Of a stretch of DNA of 10,220 nucleotides, positions 1 to 6,810 are shown piece after piece (position 1 is the stretch's first letter; each line of letters starts with the position of its first letter). The notes under the pieces were generated by a model. The model saw nothing but the letters and a program-made list of their open reading frames with translations. It was not told where the DNA came from and did not search any database. Source of the DNA: AC-37 sp045805345 (lineage in GTDB: Bacteria > Actinomycetota > Thermoleophilia > Solirubrobacterales > Thermoleophilaceae). The position numbers and the translations under genes were made by a program. The DNA is taken from assembly GCA_045805345.1 (NCBI GenBank), contig JBJMLK010000086.1:1-10220 (forward strand), in the 5' to 3' direction.

Positions 1-1
1 C

Positions 2-1471
2 CTCGACACCCAGTTCCTGGCACTCGAGTCGGCGGGCAACTACGGCCACGTGGGCGGCCTGGCCGTGTACGACCCGTCGACCGCGCCCGGCGGCGAGCTC
101 ACGGTGAAGGACGTCTGCAGGCTGGTCGGCCAGCGCCTGCACCTCCTCCCGCCGTTCCGCCAGCGCCTCGTGCAGGTTCCGCTCGGCCTCGACCTGCCGT
201 ACTGGATCGAGGACCCGGACTTCGACATCGACTTCCACATCCGCGAGTCCGCCGTGCCGCCGCCCGGCGACGACCGCCGCCTCGCCGAGACCGTCGCGCG
301 CATCTTCGCCCGCCCGCTCGACCGCGCCCACCCGCTCTGGGAGCTGTACGTGATCCACGGGCTCGCCGGCGGCCGCGTGGCGCTGCTCACGAAGGTCCAC
401 CACTCGGTGGCCGACGGCATCTCCGGCAACGAGATCCTCAGCGTGCTGCTCGACGACGATCCGGACGGCCGCGACGTCCCGCCGCCGGAGGAGCGCGACG
501 GCGGCGACCACGGCGAGCGCGTGCCCGGCGAGCTGGAGATGCTCGTGCGCGGCGCCATCGGCATGCCGCGGCAGCCGCTGCGCGCGCTCCGCGCGATCCC
601 GAGCGCGCTGCCGAACCTCACCGACCTGCCCGGCGCGAACGCGATCCCCGGTGGGCCGACGGTGTCGGCCGCGCTCGCCCGCGTGCGCCGCGCGCTCGGC
701 AGCGACGAGGACGACGGCGTGCTCGAGGTGAGCACGGCCCGTCCCCCGCGCACGTCCTTCAACGGTCCCGTGTCGCCGCATCGCCGCTTCTCGTTCGGCT
801 CGCTGTCGCTCGACAGCGTGAAGGCCCTGAAGAACGAGCTGAAGATCACGGTCAACGACGTGGTGGTCGCACTCTGCGCCACCGCCGTGCGCGACTGGCT
901 GAAGGAGCGCGGCGAGCTGCCGGACGAGCCGCTCGTGGCGATGGTCCCGGTGTCGGTCAGGAGCGAGGAGGAGCGCGGCACGTTCGGCAACCGCATCTCC
1001 GCGATGATCGTTCCGCTGGCCACCAACGAGCCGGACCCGCGCCGCCGGCTGCTGAAGACGCACGAGCTGCTGAAGAGCGCGAAGGAGCGCCACAACGCCG
1101 TGCCGGCGGAGCTCCTCACGGACGCCACCGCGTTCATCCCGCCGGCCGTGGCAGCGCTCGCCGCGCGCACCACCGTCGGGATCCTGAGCCGCACCCGGCC
1201 GCCGCTCAACCTCGTGATCTCGAACGTGCCCGGCCCGCGCGAGCCGCTCTACCTCGCCGGCGCGCAGCTCGAGGCGCACTTCCCGGTCTCGGTGGTGATC
1301 GACGGCGTGGGCCTGAACATCACGGTGATGAGCTACCGCGACCACATCGACTTCGGGATCATCGCCGACCGCGAGCAGGTGGATGACGTCTGGAGCCTGA
1401 TGGACGGCGCCGGCCGCGCTCTCGAGGAGCTCGAGTCGGTGATCTGCGGCCGGAGGCTGACCGCCGTCTAG
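2..1471 (+). CDS. Wax ester synthase / diacylglycerol O-acyltransferase (WS/DGAT family), 5' partial
   Basis: Bifunctional acyltransferase that joins acyl-CoA to a fatty alcohol or diacylglycerol, making wax esters or triacylglycerol, usually at the inner face of the membrane or on lipid droplets. The frame is open from base 2 and begins LDTQFLALES, matching the usual N-terminus just after the initiator region, so probably only about 5-10 codons are missing. Of 489 visible residues, the catalytic HHxxxDG motif is HHSVADG at 133-139. Other family signatures are PLWELYVIHGL near 111-121, the ND pair at 285-286 in VNDVVVALC, and NLVISNVPGP near 403-412. Length is typical and the C-terminus is intact, ending at TAG 1469-1471. 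The ATP-grasp gene follows after 15 bp, which suggests co-transcription. Family assignment is secure; the preferred substrate (alcohol or diacylglycerol) cannot be read from the sequence. Confidence 0.93.
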   Translation, partial: LDTQFLALESAGNYGHVGGLAVYDPSTAPGGELTVKDVCRLVGQRLHLLPPFRQRLVQVPLGLDLPYWIEDPDFDIDFHIRESAVPPPGDDRRLAETVARIFARPLDRAHPLWELYVIHGLAGGRVALLTKVHHSVADGISGNEILSVLLDDDPDGRDVPPPEERDGGDHGERVPGELEMLVRGAIGMPRQPLRALRAIPSALPNLTDLPGANAIPGGPTVSAALARVRRALGSDEDDGVLEVSTARPPRTSFNGPVSPHRRFSFGSLSLDSVKALKNELKITVNDVVVALCATAVRDWLKERGELPDEPLVAMVPVSVRSEEERGTFGNRISAMIVPLATNEPDPRRRLLKTHELLKSAKERHNAVPAELLTDATAFIPPAVAALAARTTVGILSRTRPPLNLVISNVPGPREPLYLAGAQLEAHFPVSVVIDGVGLNITVMSYRDHIDFGIIADREQVDDVWSLMDGAGRALEELESVICGRRLTAV

Positions 1472-1486
1472 CGTCACCGCGCCACA

Positions 1487-2698
1487 ATGGTGGAGGTGGG
1501 GGCGACAGCAGGGGCATTGGAGGAGCCGCGCTCGGTCGCGACCGAGCACCCCCGCGCGTGCGTCCTCGGCGACACCGACCTCGTGCGCCCGCTCGGCCTG
1601 GCCGGGATCCGCTGCGCGGTCGTGACCCGCCGCGACAGCCCGAAGGCCTTCTCGCGCTTCGTGGACGTTCGGATCGACTGGGCCGACAACTGGGCGGACG
1701 CCGAGCACATGCGCGCGAACCTGCTCGCGTTCGCCGCGGGGCAGGCCGTCGCGCCCGTGCTCTTCTACCAGTACGACGGCGACCTGCTGTTCGTCTCGCG
1801 CAACCGCGAGGCGCTGGCCGGGCGCCTCCGCTTCGCGATCGCCGACGCCGACCTGATCGAGCAGCTCGTGGACAAGACGCGCTTCCGCGAGTTGGCCGCC
1901 GAGCGCGACCTGCCCGTGCCGGCGACCGCGGTCGTCTGGCCGGGCGCCGGGGCCGGGCCGCCTGAGGTCCCGCTCCGTTTCCCGGTCGTGCTGAAGCCGG
2001 TCACGCGCCGCGACGCCACCTGGGGTCCGGTGGCCGGCAGGGCCAAGGCGATCGTCGTCGACTCGCCGGCGTCGCTCGCCCGGCTCTGGCCGCAGCTCGA
2101 GAGCACCGACATCGGCATGGTCGTCCAGGAGCACGTCCCGGGCGGCGAGGACCGGATCGAGAGCTACCACGCCTACGTCGACGAGCGCGGCGAGGTGGCG
2201 GGCGAGTTCACCGGCCGCAAGATCAGGACGCTGCCGCCGCAGTTCGGCTTCACCACCGCGTGCGAGATCACCGACGCGGGCGACGTCCGCGAGCTCGGCC
2301 GCCACTGCATGAACGCGCTGGGACTGCGCGGCGTGGCGAAGGTCGACTTCAAGCGCGCCCCCTCCGGCGAGCTCAGGCTGCTCGAGATCAACCCTCGCTT
2401 CAACCTCTGGCACCTGCCGGGCGCCGTGGCCGGCGTGAACCTGCCGGCGCTCGTGTACGCGGACCTGGCCGGGCTCCCGCGCCCGCGCGCCGCGCTCGAC
2501 CGGCCCGGCGTGCGCTGGTCGCTGCCGTGGAACGACCTGCGTGCCGCCCGCCGGCAGGGCGTGGGGCTCGGCAGCTGGCTCCGCTGGCAGGCGCGCGTCG
2601 AGACCCGGCACATCGTGGCCGCGGACGACCCGATGCCGTTCCTGCGCGGCTTCGCGTGGCGGCAACTGCGCCGCCGGCTGGGCCGCGGCCGGGGCTGA
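1487..2698 (+). CDS. ATP-grasp carboxylate-amine/thiol ligase-like protein (COG3919-like)
   Basis: Predicted ATP-grasp ligase, 403 residues, which would activate a carboxylate as an acyl phosphate and couple it to an amine or other nucleophile. An N-terminal nucleotide-fold region (CVLGDTDLVRPLGLAGI, about 25-41) is followed by YDGDLLFVSRNRE (96-108). The DKTRF segment (129-133) opens the ATP-grasp fold. VVLKPV has the ATP-binding Lys170, QEHVPGG (214-220) is the adenine hinge region, and metal ligands are Asp287 and the E300-INPR cluster. No membrane segment is seen; the last residues are Arg-rich. The start is uncertain: ATG 1487 gives the longest form but lacks a good ribosome site, GTG 1490, GTG 1496 and TTG 1517 are in frame, and homology-like sequence begins only near residue 23. 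Substrate unknown. Its place between a lipid acyltransferase and glycan genes allows an amino-acid ligation role in envelope decoration, but that is inference. Confidence 0.85.
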   Translation: MVEVGATAGALEEPRSVATEHPRACVLGDTDLVRPLGLAGIRCAVVTRRDSPKAFSRFVDVRIDWADNWADAEHMRANLLAFAAGQAVAPVLFYQYDGDLLFVSRNREALAGRLRFAIADADLIEQLVDKTRFRELAAERDLPVPATAVVWPGAGAGPPEVPLRFPVVLKPVTRRDATWGPVAGRAKAIVVDSPASLARLWPQLESTDIGMVVQEHVPGGEDRIESYHAYVDERGEVAGEFTGRKIRTLPPQFGFTTACEITDAGDVRELGRHCMNALGLRGVAKVDFKRAPSGELRLLEINPRFNLWHLPGAVAGVNLPALVYADLAGLPRPRAALDRPGVRWSLPWNDLRAARRQGVGLGSWLRWQARVETRHIVAADDPMPFLRGFAWRQLRRRLGRGRG

Positions 2699-2714
2699 AC
2701 GACATCCGCTGCGC

Positions 2715-2738
2715 CGCTATGCTCGCGCCATAGCGAGC
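2715..2738 (+). repeat. Overlapping inverted repeats (two mutually exclusive hairpins)
   Basis: CGCTATG (2715-2721) pairs perfectly with CATAGCG (2729-2735) around a 7-base spacer. GCTCGC (2721-2726) pairs perfectly with GCGAGC (2733-2738) around a 6-base spacer. The two pairings share bases, so only one can form at a time in RNA. It sits 17 bp after the ATP-grasp stop codon and about 100 bp before the next start. It could be a regulator-binding dyad, a weak terminator or a leader structure; chance is also possible at this GC content. Confidence 0.45.
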
Positions 2739-2801
2739 CACCGCGCCGAAAGTCGCTCACAGAGCCGAATCGCGCCCGGTCGATACCGCTACCTTCCCGC
2801 C

Positions 2802-2832
2802 GCTTCGCTGTTGAAGCCGGTGCGGGACCCGC
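2802..2832 (+). repeat. Short hairpins just upstream of the glycosylphosphotransferase start
   Basis: GCTTC (2802-2806) pairs with GAAGC (2813-2817) around GCTGTT, and GCGGG-A-CCCGC forms a near-perfect 11-base palindrome at 2822-2832, ending four bases before ATG 2837. The second lies where a ribosome would bind; its single-base centre would force opening of the inner pair in RNA, so it may act as a DNA palindrome or weakly mask initiation. Direct observation; function is inference. Confidence 0.35.
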
Positions 2833-2836
2833 GAAC

Positions 2837-4348
2837 ATGGCCAACGGACTCGTAAGGGAGCTCAGAGAAGTCGCGCCGCCGGGCGGCGCTACCGACCTGC
2901 CCCCGCGCGACGCCAGGGCGGCCGGCCGGCTCGTTCGCGCGCCGCTCCTGCGGTTCGAGACCATGCGCCGGCTGCTGCGCGTCGCGTGCCTGTTCGCGAT
3001 CGACGTCGGCGCCGTGCTGCTCGCGATCTGGACGGCGCTCGAGCTCAAGCTGCTCGTCCGCGGCCACTCCGACCTCGCGCTCGCGTGGGGCCAGACGAAG
3101 CAGCACGCGCCGCTGGCCTGCCTCGTCACGGTGCTCCTGTTCGCCCGCTCGGGCCTCTACGGCGACCGCGCCGTGCGGCCGGGCTTCGCGCGCGTCGTCG
3201 CGTCGCTTTTCCAGGTCACCCTGCTGATCCTCGCCTTCACGATCGTGCAGGGGCAGAGCTTCAGCTCGTACTACATCTTCTACGGCAGCCTGCTGTTCGC
3301 GCTCGTGTACGTCTCGGCCGGGCGCTACGCGTTCGACCGGGTGAGCGGAGCCCTGCTGCGGGCGTCCGGCTACCGCCGCCGCGCGGTGCTCGTCGGCAGC
3401 GGCCCGCAGATCGAGGCCGTCGCGCACGCGCTCGCCGCGGGCGGCAACAGCGAGCTCGAGCCGATCGGCTTCGTGTCGCTCACCCCGCTGCCGGAGAACG
3501 GCCTGAAGAACCTGGGCCCGCTCGACGAGCTCGAGAAGCGCTTCGACGAGATCGACATCGACGAGGTGCTGATCGCCGACCCGGCGTTCCCGCAGGAGCA
3601 GGCGGTCGAGCTGGTCGACCGTTGCCACCGGCACGGCGTGCGCGTGCGCGTGGCGCCGTCGACGATGGAGATCCTCATGGACCGGGTCGAGTTCGTGCCC
3701 GGTCAGACCGTCCCGCTGTTCGAGCTCAAGCCGCCGGTCTTCGAGGGCCTCGACTTCGTGATCAAGCGGACGTTCGACATGGTCGTGGCCGGTCTGACGG
3801 TCTTCGTGCTGGCGCCGGTCATGCTCGTCGTGGCGCTGGTCATCAAGCTCACCTCGCGCGGCCCGGTGGTCTACCGCTCCCTGCGCCCCGGGATCGGCGG
3901 GATGCCGTTCGCCTGCCTCAAGTTCCGGACGATGTACGTCGACGCCGACCGTCGCCAGGCCGACCTTGAGCAGGTGAACGAGAAGGGCGGCGCGATCTTC
4001 AAGATCCGCAACGACCCCCGCGTCACGCCGATCGGGCGCTTCCTGCGCCGCTGGTCGATCGACGAGCTGCCGCAGCTGTTCAACGTGCTGCGCGGCGAGA
4101 TGTCGCTGGTGGGTCCGCGGCCGCTGCCGCTGCGCGACTACGACCGGCTCGAGGACTGGCACCGCAAGCGCAACCTCGTGCTCCCCGGGATCACCGGGCT
4201 GTGGCAGGTGTCCGGGCGCTCGGAGCTCGACTTCGACGAGCTCGTGCGGCTCGACTTCCTGTACCTCGAGCGCTGGTCGGTCTTCCTGGACCTGTCGATC
4301 CTGCTGAAGACCATCCCCGCGGTCATCAGGGCGAAAGGCGCCTGGTAG
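2837..4348 (+). CDS. Exopolysaccharide polyprenyl glycosylphosphotransferase (WbaP/WcaJ-type initiating enzyme)
   Basis: Membrane enzyme that transfers a sugar 1-phosphate from a nucleotide sugar to undecaprenyl phosphate, the first committed step of lipid-linked exopolysaccharide or O-antigen assembly. The 503 residues show the large-PGT layout: about four N-terminal transmembrane helices (roughly 45-165), a CoA-binding-like Rossmann domain (about 180-290, VLVGSGP at 184-190), and a C-terminal bacterial sugar transferase domain. The latter starts with the Pro-kinked re-entrant helix (about 312-336, Pro327) and carries LKFRTM (361-366), the catalytic Asp409-Glu410 pair in IDELPQLFNVLRGEMS, GPRPL (426-430), PGITG (450-454) and WQVSGR (456-461). 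All key residues are present and the length is normal. ATG 2837 is the chosen start; it precedes the first helix by about 43 residues. The first sugar (Glc-P or Gal-P is common in the family) cannot be told. The methyltransferase directly follows. Confidence 0.95.
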   Translation: MANGLVRELREVAPPGGATDLPPRDARAAGRLVRAPLLRFETMRRLLRVACLFAIDVGAVLLAIWTALELKLLVRGHSDLALAWGQTKQHAPLACLVTVLLFARSGLYGDRAVRPGFARVVASLFQVTLLILAFTIVQGQSFSSYYIFYGSLLFALVYVSAGRYAFDRVSGALLRASGYRRRAVLVGSGPQIEAVAHALAAGGNSELEPIGFVSLTPLPENGLKNLGPLDELEKRFDEIDIDEVLIADPAFPQEQAVELVDRCHRHGVRVRVAPSTMEILMDRVEFVPGQTVPLFELKPPVFEGLDFVIKRTFDMVVAGLTVFVLAPVMLVVALVIKLTSRGPVVYRSLRPGIGGMPFACLKFRTMYVDADRRQADLEQVNEKGGAIFKIRNDPRVTPIGRFLRRWSIDELPQLFNVLRGEMSLVGPRPLPLRDYDRLEDWHRKRNLVLPGITGLWQVSGRSELDFDELVRLDFLYLERWSVFLDLSILLKTIPAVIRAKGAW

Positions 4349-4377
4349 CCCGCTACGACGACGAGCTCTGGGAGCTC

Positions 4378-4920
4378 GTGCCGGATCACCGCGGGCCGGC
4401 GCCGCCGCACCTGGCGGAGCTCCTGCGCTCGCTCGAGCCCGCCGGCCACGCGCTCGACCTCGGCGCGGGCGACGGGCGGCTGACGGCGGAGATTCCGGCC
4501 GAGCGGGTGGTGCTCGCCGACACGTCGGCCGCCGCCCTCGCGCGCGCCGCGAGCCGGATGCCGTCCGCTGCCACGGCGGAGCTCACCGCCGGCGAGCCGC
4601 TGCCGTTCGCCGACTCGGAGTTCGACCTCGTGGTCTGCGTGCACGTGCTCAGCCACGTTCGCGACGTGCAGCTGCTCGTGTCCGAGGTGCGGCGGGTGCT
4701 GCGGCCGGGCGGGCGGCTGGCGGTAGCGGTGACCGCGCACGGGCGGGCGACGGGCCTCGCGGTCCTCGGGCGCGGCTTCGAGCGCCTCTTCGACCCGCTG
4801 TCGCCGCACGTGCGCTTCTTCAGCCGGCGCTCGCTGGCGGCGCTGCTGGACGCCGGGGGCTTCGACGTCGAGCGGCTCGTGCGCCGCCGGGGCGACCTGC
4901 TGGCCGTGGCGCGGCGCTAG
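4378..4920 (+). CDS. Class I SAM-dependent methyltransferase (Methyltransf_11 type), start uncertain
   Basis: Predicted soluble methyltransferase of 180 residues from GTG 4378. SAM-binding motif I is LDLGAGDGRL (27-36), an acidic residue follows at Asp48 (LADTS), FDLVVCVHVLSHV (82-94) is the motif IV region, and VLRPGGRL (107-114) is the post-motif segment. The C-terminal half has the usual FFSRRSLAALLDAGGF pattern. The start is a problem. Sequence just upstream in the same frame (RYDDELWELVPDH) looks like a real N-terminus of this family, but it contains no ATG, GTG or TTG. GTG 4201 lies 148 bp inside the previous gene. CTG 4342 has a GAAAGG site close by and overlaps the upstream stop by 7 bp, which would give 192 residues and translational coupling. 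I give GTG 4378 as the conservative start, although GGAG there is too close. Substrate unknown; O-methylation of a sugar in the glycan pathway is inferred only from context. Confidence 0.82.
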   Translation: MPDHRGPAPPHLAELLRSLEPAGHALDLGAGDGRLTAEIPAERVVLADTSAAALARAASRMPSAATAELTAGEPLPFADSEFDLVVCVHVLSHVRDVQLLVSEVRRVLRPGGRLAVAVTAHGRATGLAVLGRGFERLFDPLSPHVRFFSRRSLAALLDAGGFDVERLVRRRGDLLAVARR

Positions 4921-4963
4921 CGCGCGCCCTGACGCGCGCGCTGACGTGCGTCCTAGCGCGCGT
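4916..4963. repeat. Four-copy 12-bp tandem repeat across the convergent gene junction
   Basis: Four adjacent 12-base units: GCTAGCGCGCGC, CCTGACGCGCGC, GCTGACGTGCGT and CCTAGCGCGCGT. The first contains the methyltransferase TAG stop (4918-4920) and the last contains the kinase stop on the other strand (CTA 4953-4955). The CGCGCG cores are self-complementary, so both transcripts can fold here, and the region may act as a bidirectional terminator. There is no T-tract, so termination is not shown. Confidence 0.6.
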
Positions 4964-6788
4964 CGCCCTCGATCGCCTCGCGCACGGTGCGGAGCAGCGC
5001 CTCCGCCGTGAACGGCTTGTGCAGGAGGGTGCCGCCGTCGGGGTGCTCACGCGGGAGCACCGCCTCGTCGGTGTAGCCGGACATGAAGAGCACAGGGGGC
5101 GCGGAGCCGAGGCTCGCGATGCGCTCGGCCAGCTCCTGGCCGGACATGCCCGGCATCACGACGTCCGAGAGCAGCAGCGCCACCTGGTCGCGGTGCCGGT
5201 CGTAGAGGCGTAGCGCCTCCTCGGCGCCGCGCGCCTCGAGGCACTCGTAGCCGCTCCCGGCGAGGATCCGGCAGGTGAGCCGGCGCACCGGGTCCTCGTC
5301 CTCCACGACGAGGACGGTGGCGCCGTCGCTCGCCGCCGCCTCGGGGGACGCGGCCGCTTGGGGGGTACGGGCGGCCTGCGCGCGGGGGAGGCGGATGCGC
5401 ACGGTCGTGCCGCCGCCCGCGTGCGACTCGATCTCGGCGCTCCCCCCCGCCTGGGTGACTGTCCCGTAGACGGTCGCTAGCCCGAGGCCGGTCCCGGCAC
5501 GCTTGGGCTTGGTGGTGAAGTACGGCTCGAATGCGCGGGCGGCGACCTCGGGCTCCATGCCCTCGCCGTCGTCCGACACCGCCAGCGTCACCTCGGTCCC
5601 GAGGCGCGTCTCGATCCGGATCGTCCCGCCGGCGGGCATCGCGTCGCGCGCGTTCATCACGAGGTTGAGCACCACCTGCTCGAGCTGGGCCGCGTCGGCC
5701 TCGACCAGGCACTCGGCGGCGTCGAGGTCGGTCACGAGCGCCACCTGCTCGCCGACGGTGCGGTCCACGAGCCGCTCCATGTCGCGCACCACCTCGTTGA
5801 GGTCGAGCACGACCGGCTGCACCGCCTCGCGGCGGCTGAACACCAGGAGCTGGTGGGTCAGCTCGGACGCGCGCTCGGCGGCGTGACGGATCTCGTCGAG
5901 GTCGGCGCGCAGCTCGTCGTCGGTGGGCAGCCGCTCGCGGAGGAAGTACGCGTAGTTGAGGATCACCGCCAGCAGGTTGTTGAAGTCGTGCGCGACGCCC
6001 CCGGCCAGCTGCCCGACGGTCTCGAGGCGCTGCGACTGCTGCAGCCGCGCCTCGAGCCGCTCCCGCTCGGCGTGCGCGGCATGGCGCTCCGTCATATCGG
6101 CGACCATCGACACGGCGCCGAGGTAGCGCCCGCGGTCGTCCTCGAGCGGCGTGGCGGACATCTCGACCCAGATCTGCCCGCCGTCCTTGCGCCGCATCGC
6201 GAGCTCGTGGCGGTGGGGCGAGCCGCCGGTCTCCCGCTGGCGCAGCGCGCGCCGGCCCACCGGCTCCGACTCGCCGACCATGAACTCGAGCGCCCGGCGG
6301 CCCAGCAGCTCGTGCACCTCGAAGCCCAGCATCCGCGCCATCGCGCGGTTCACGAAGCTGATCCTGTCCACCTCGTCGAGCATCCACACGCCCTCGCTCG
6401 CCGACTCGACGATGCCGCGGTAGCGCTGCTCGCTCGCCCGCAGGGCCTGCTCGGCTATGCGCTCGCTGCTCTCCACGCGCCGCGTGGCGAGCGCGAGGCA
6501 CTGCACGCCCTCGATCTCGACGCGCTCGAGGGCCACGTCGACCACTCGCTCGTCGCCCTCGGCCGTCCACATGAGCGCCTCCACGCGGCCGGGCGCGGCG
6601 GCGGCCATCCGGCCGAGCCCGTCCTCGTCGGCCACGATCCCCGCGTCGACCGCGGACGACCCGACGATCTGGTCGGGCGTGCGGCCGAGCAGCCGGGCGT
6701 GCCGCTCGCTCGCCTCGATCACGACGCCGTCGCTCAGCCGGACCGTGAGCGTGCCGATCCCGAGCGTCGCGGCCAGCCGTGCTAGCAC
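4953..6788 (-). CDS. Soluble PAS-PAS hybrid histidine kinase with C-terminal receiver domain
   Basis: Cytoplasmic sensor kinase of 611 residues with no signal peptide or membrane helix. A PAS-like domain (about 8-105) precedes a clear PAS/PAC domain (about 122-235, ending in DMTERH) and a short coiled linker (235-256). HisKA has phospho-acceptor His267 in AHDFNNLLAVILNYAYFL. The ATPase domain has Asn379 (LVMNARDA), G1 box DDGEGM (406-411), F box FEPYFTTK (420-427) and G2 box GTGLGL (432-437). An Ala/Pro linker (about 470-488) leads to a receiver (491-605) with acidic pair Glu496-Asp497, phospho-site Asp542 (SDVVMPGMSG), Ser570 and Lys591 (HKPF). The HDFNN type is common among orphan hybrid kinases. 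No DNA-binding output domain or separate regulator is in the window. GTG 6788 is the start, 22 bp after the polymerase gene in the same direction, so it may be the last gene of the glycan operon. Signal and phosphotransfer partner are unknown. Confidence 0.93.
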   Translation of the reverse strand: MLARLAATLGIGTLTVRLSDGVVIEASERHARLLGRTPDQIVGSSAVDAGIVADEDGLGRMAAAAPGRVEALMWTAEGDERVVDVALERVEIEGVQCLALATRRVESSERIAEQALRASEQRYRGIVESASEGVWMLDEVDRISFVNRAMARMLGFEVHELLGRRALEFMVGESEPVGRRALRQRETGGSPHRHELAMRRKDGGQIWVEMSATPLEDDRGRYLGAVSMVADMTERHAAHAERERLEARLQQSQRLETVGQLAGGVAHDFNNLLAVILNYAYFLRERLPTDDELRADLDEIRHAAERASELTHQLLVFSRREAVQPVVLDLNEVVRDMERLVDRTVGEQVALVTDLDAAECLVEADAAQLEQVVLNLVMNARDAMPAGGTIRIETRLGTEVTLAVSDDGEGMEPEVAARAFEPYFTTKPKRAGTGLGLATVYGTVTQAGGSAEIESHAGGGTTVRIRLPRAQAARTPQAAASPEAAASDGATVLVVEDEDPVRRLTCRILAGSGYECLEARGAEEALRLYDRHRDQVALLLSDVVMPGMSGQELAERIASLGSAPPVLFMSGYTDEAVLPREHPDGGTLLHKPFTAEALLRTVREAIEGDAR

Positions 6789-6810
6789 GCCCGGCAGCGT
6801 AGCCGCAGCC

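Larger units (their letters stand above)
2699..2836 (+). promoter_or_regulatory. Intergenic region with small inverted repeats, candidate promoter/leader
   Basis: The only sizeable non-coding gap in the plus-strand half (138 bp), between the ATP-grasp gene and the sugar-phosphate transferase. It is the natural place for a new promoter or a leader. A loose actinobacterial -10 match (TACCTT, 2790-2795) exists, but no convincing -35 lies 16-18 bp upstream, so no promoter is called with confidence. It holds several short inverted repeats, listed separately. No T-tract follows any of them, so a classical intrinsic terminator is not supported. No clear Shine-Dalgarno stands before ATG 2837. Confidence 0.35.

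Noticed and set aside
40..1209. Minus-strand open frame of 389 codons opposite the acyltransferase
   Set aside because: Ser/Arg/Thr-rich shadow with no motif; the plus strand holds the HHSVADG active site and full family architecture.
2786..2800. Promoter -10 element TACCTT
   Set aside because: It matches only a loose consensus and has no recognisable -35 at proper spacing, so it is mentioned within the intergenic entry but not called as a promoter.
2173..3129. Minus-strand open frame of 318 codons across the 2699-2836 gap
   Set aside because: It is Ser/Arg-rich with no recognisable domain and overlaps two well-supported plus-strand genes; its run through the gap reflects lack of stops in GC-rich DNA.
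2789..4162. Minus-strand open frame of 457 codons opposite the glycosylphosphotransferase
   Set aside because: The product is an Arg/Glu/His/Gln-rich repetitive sequence mirroring the codons of the real gene; all catalytic motifs lie on the plus strand.
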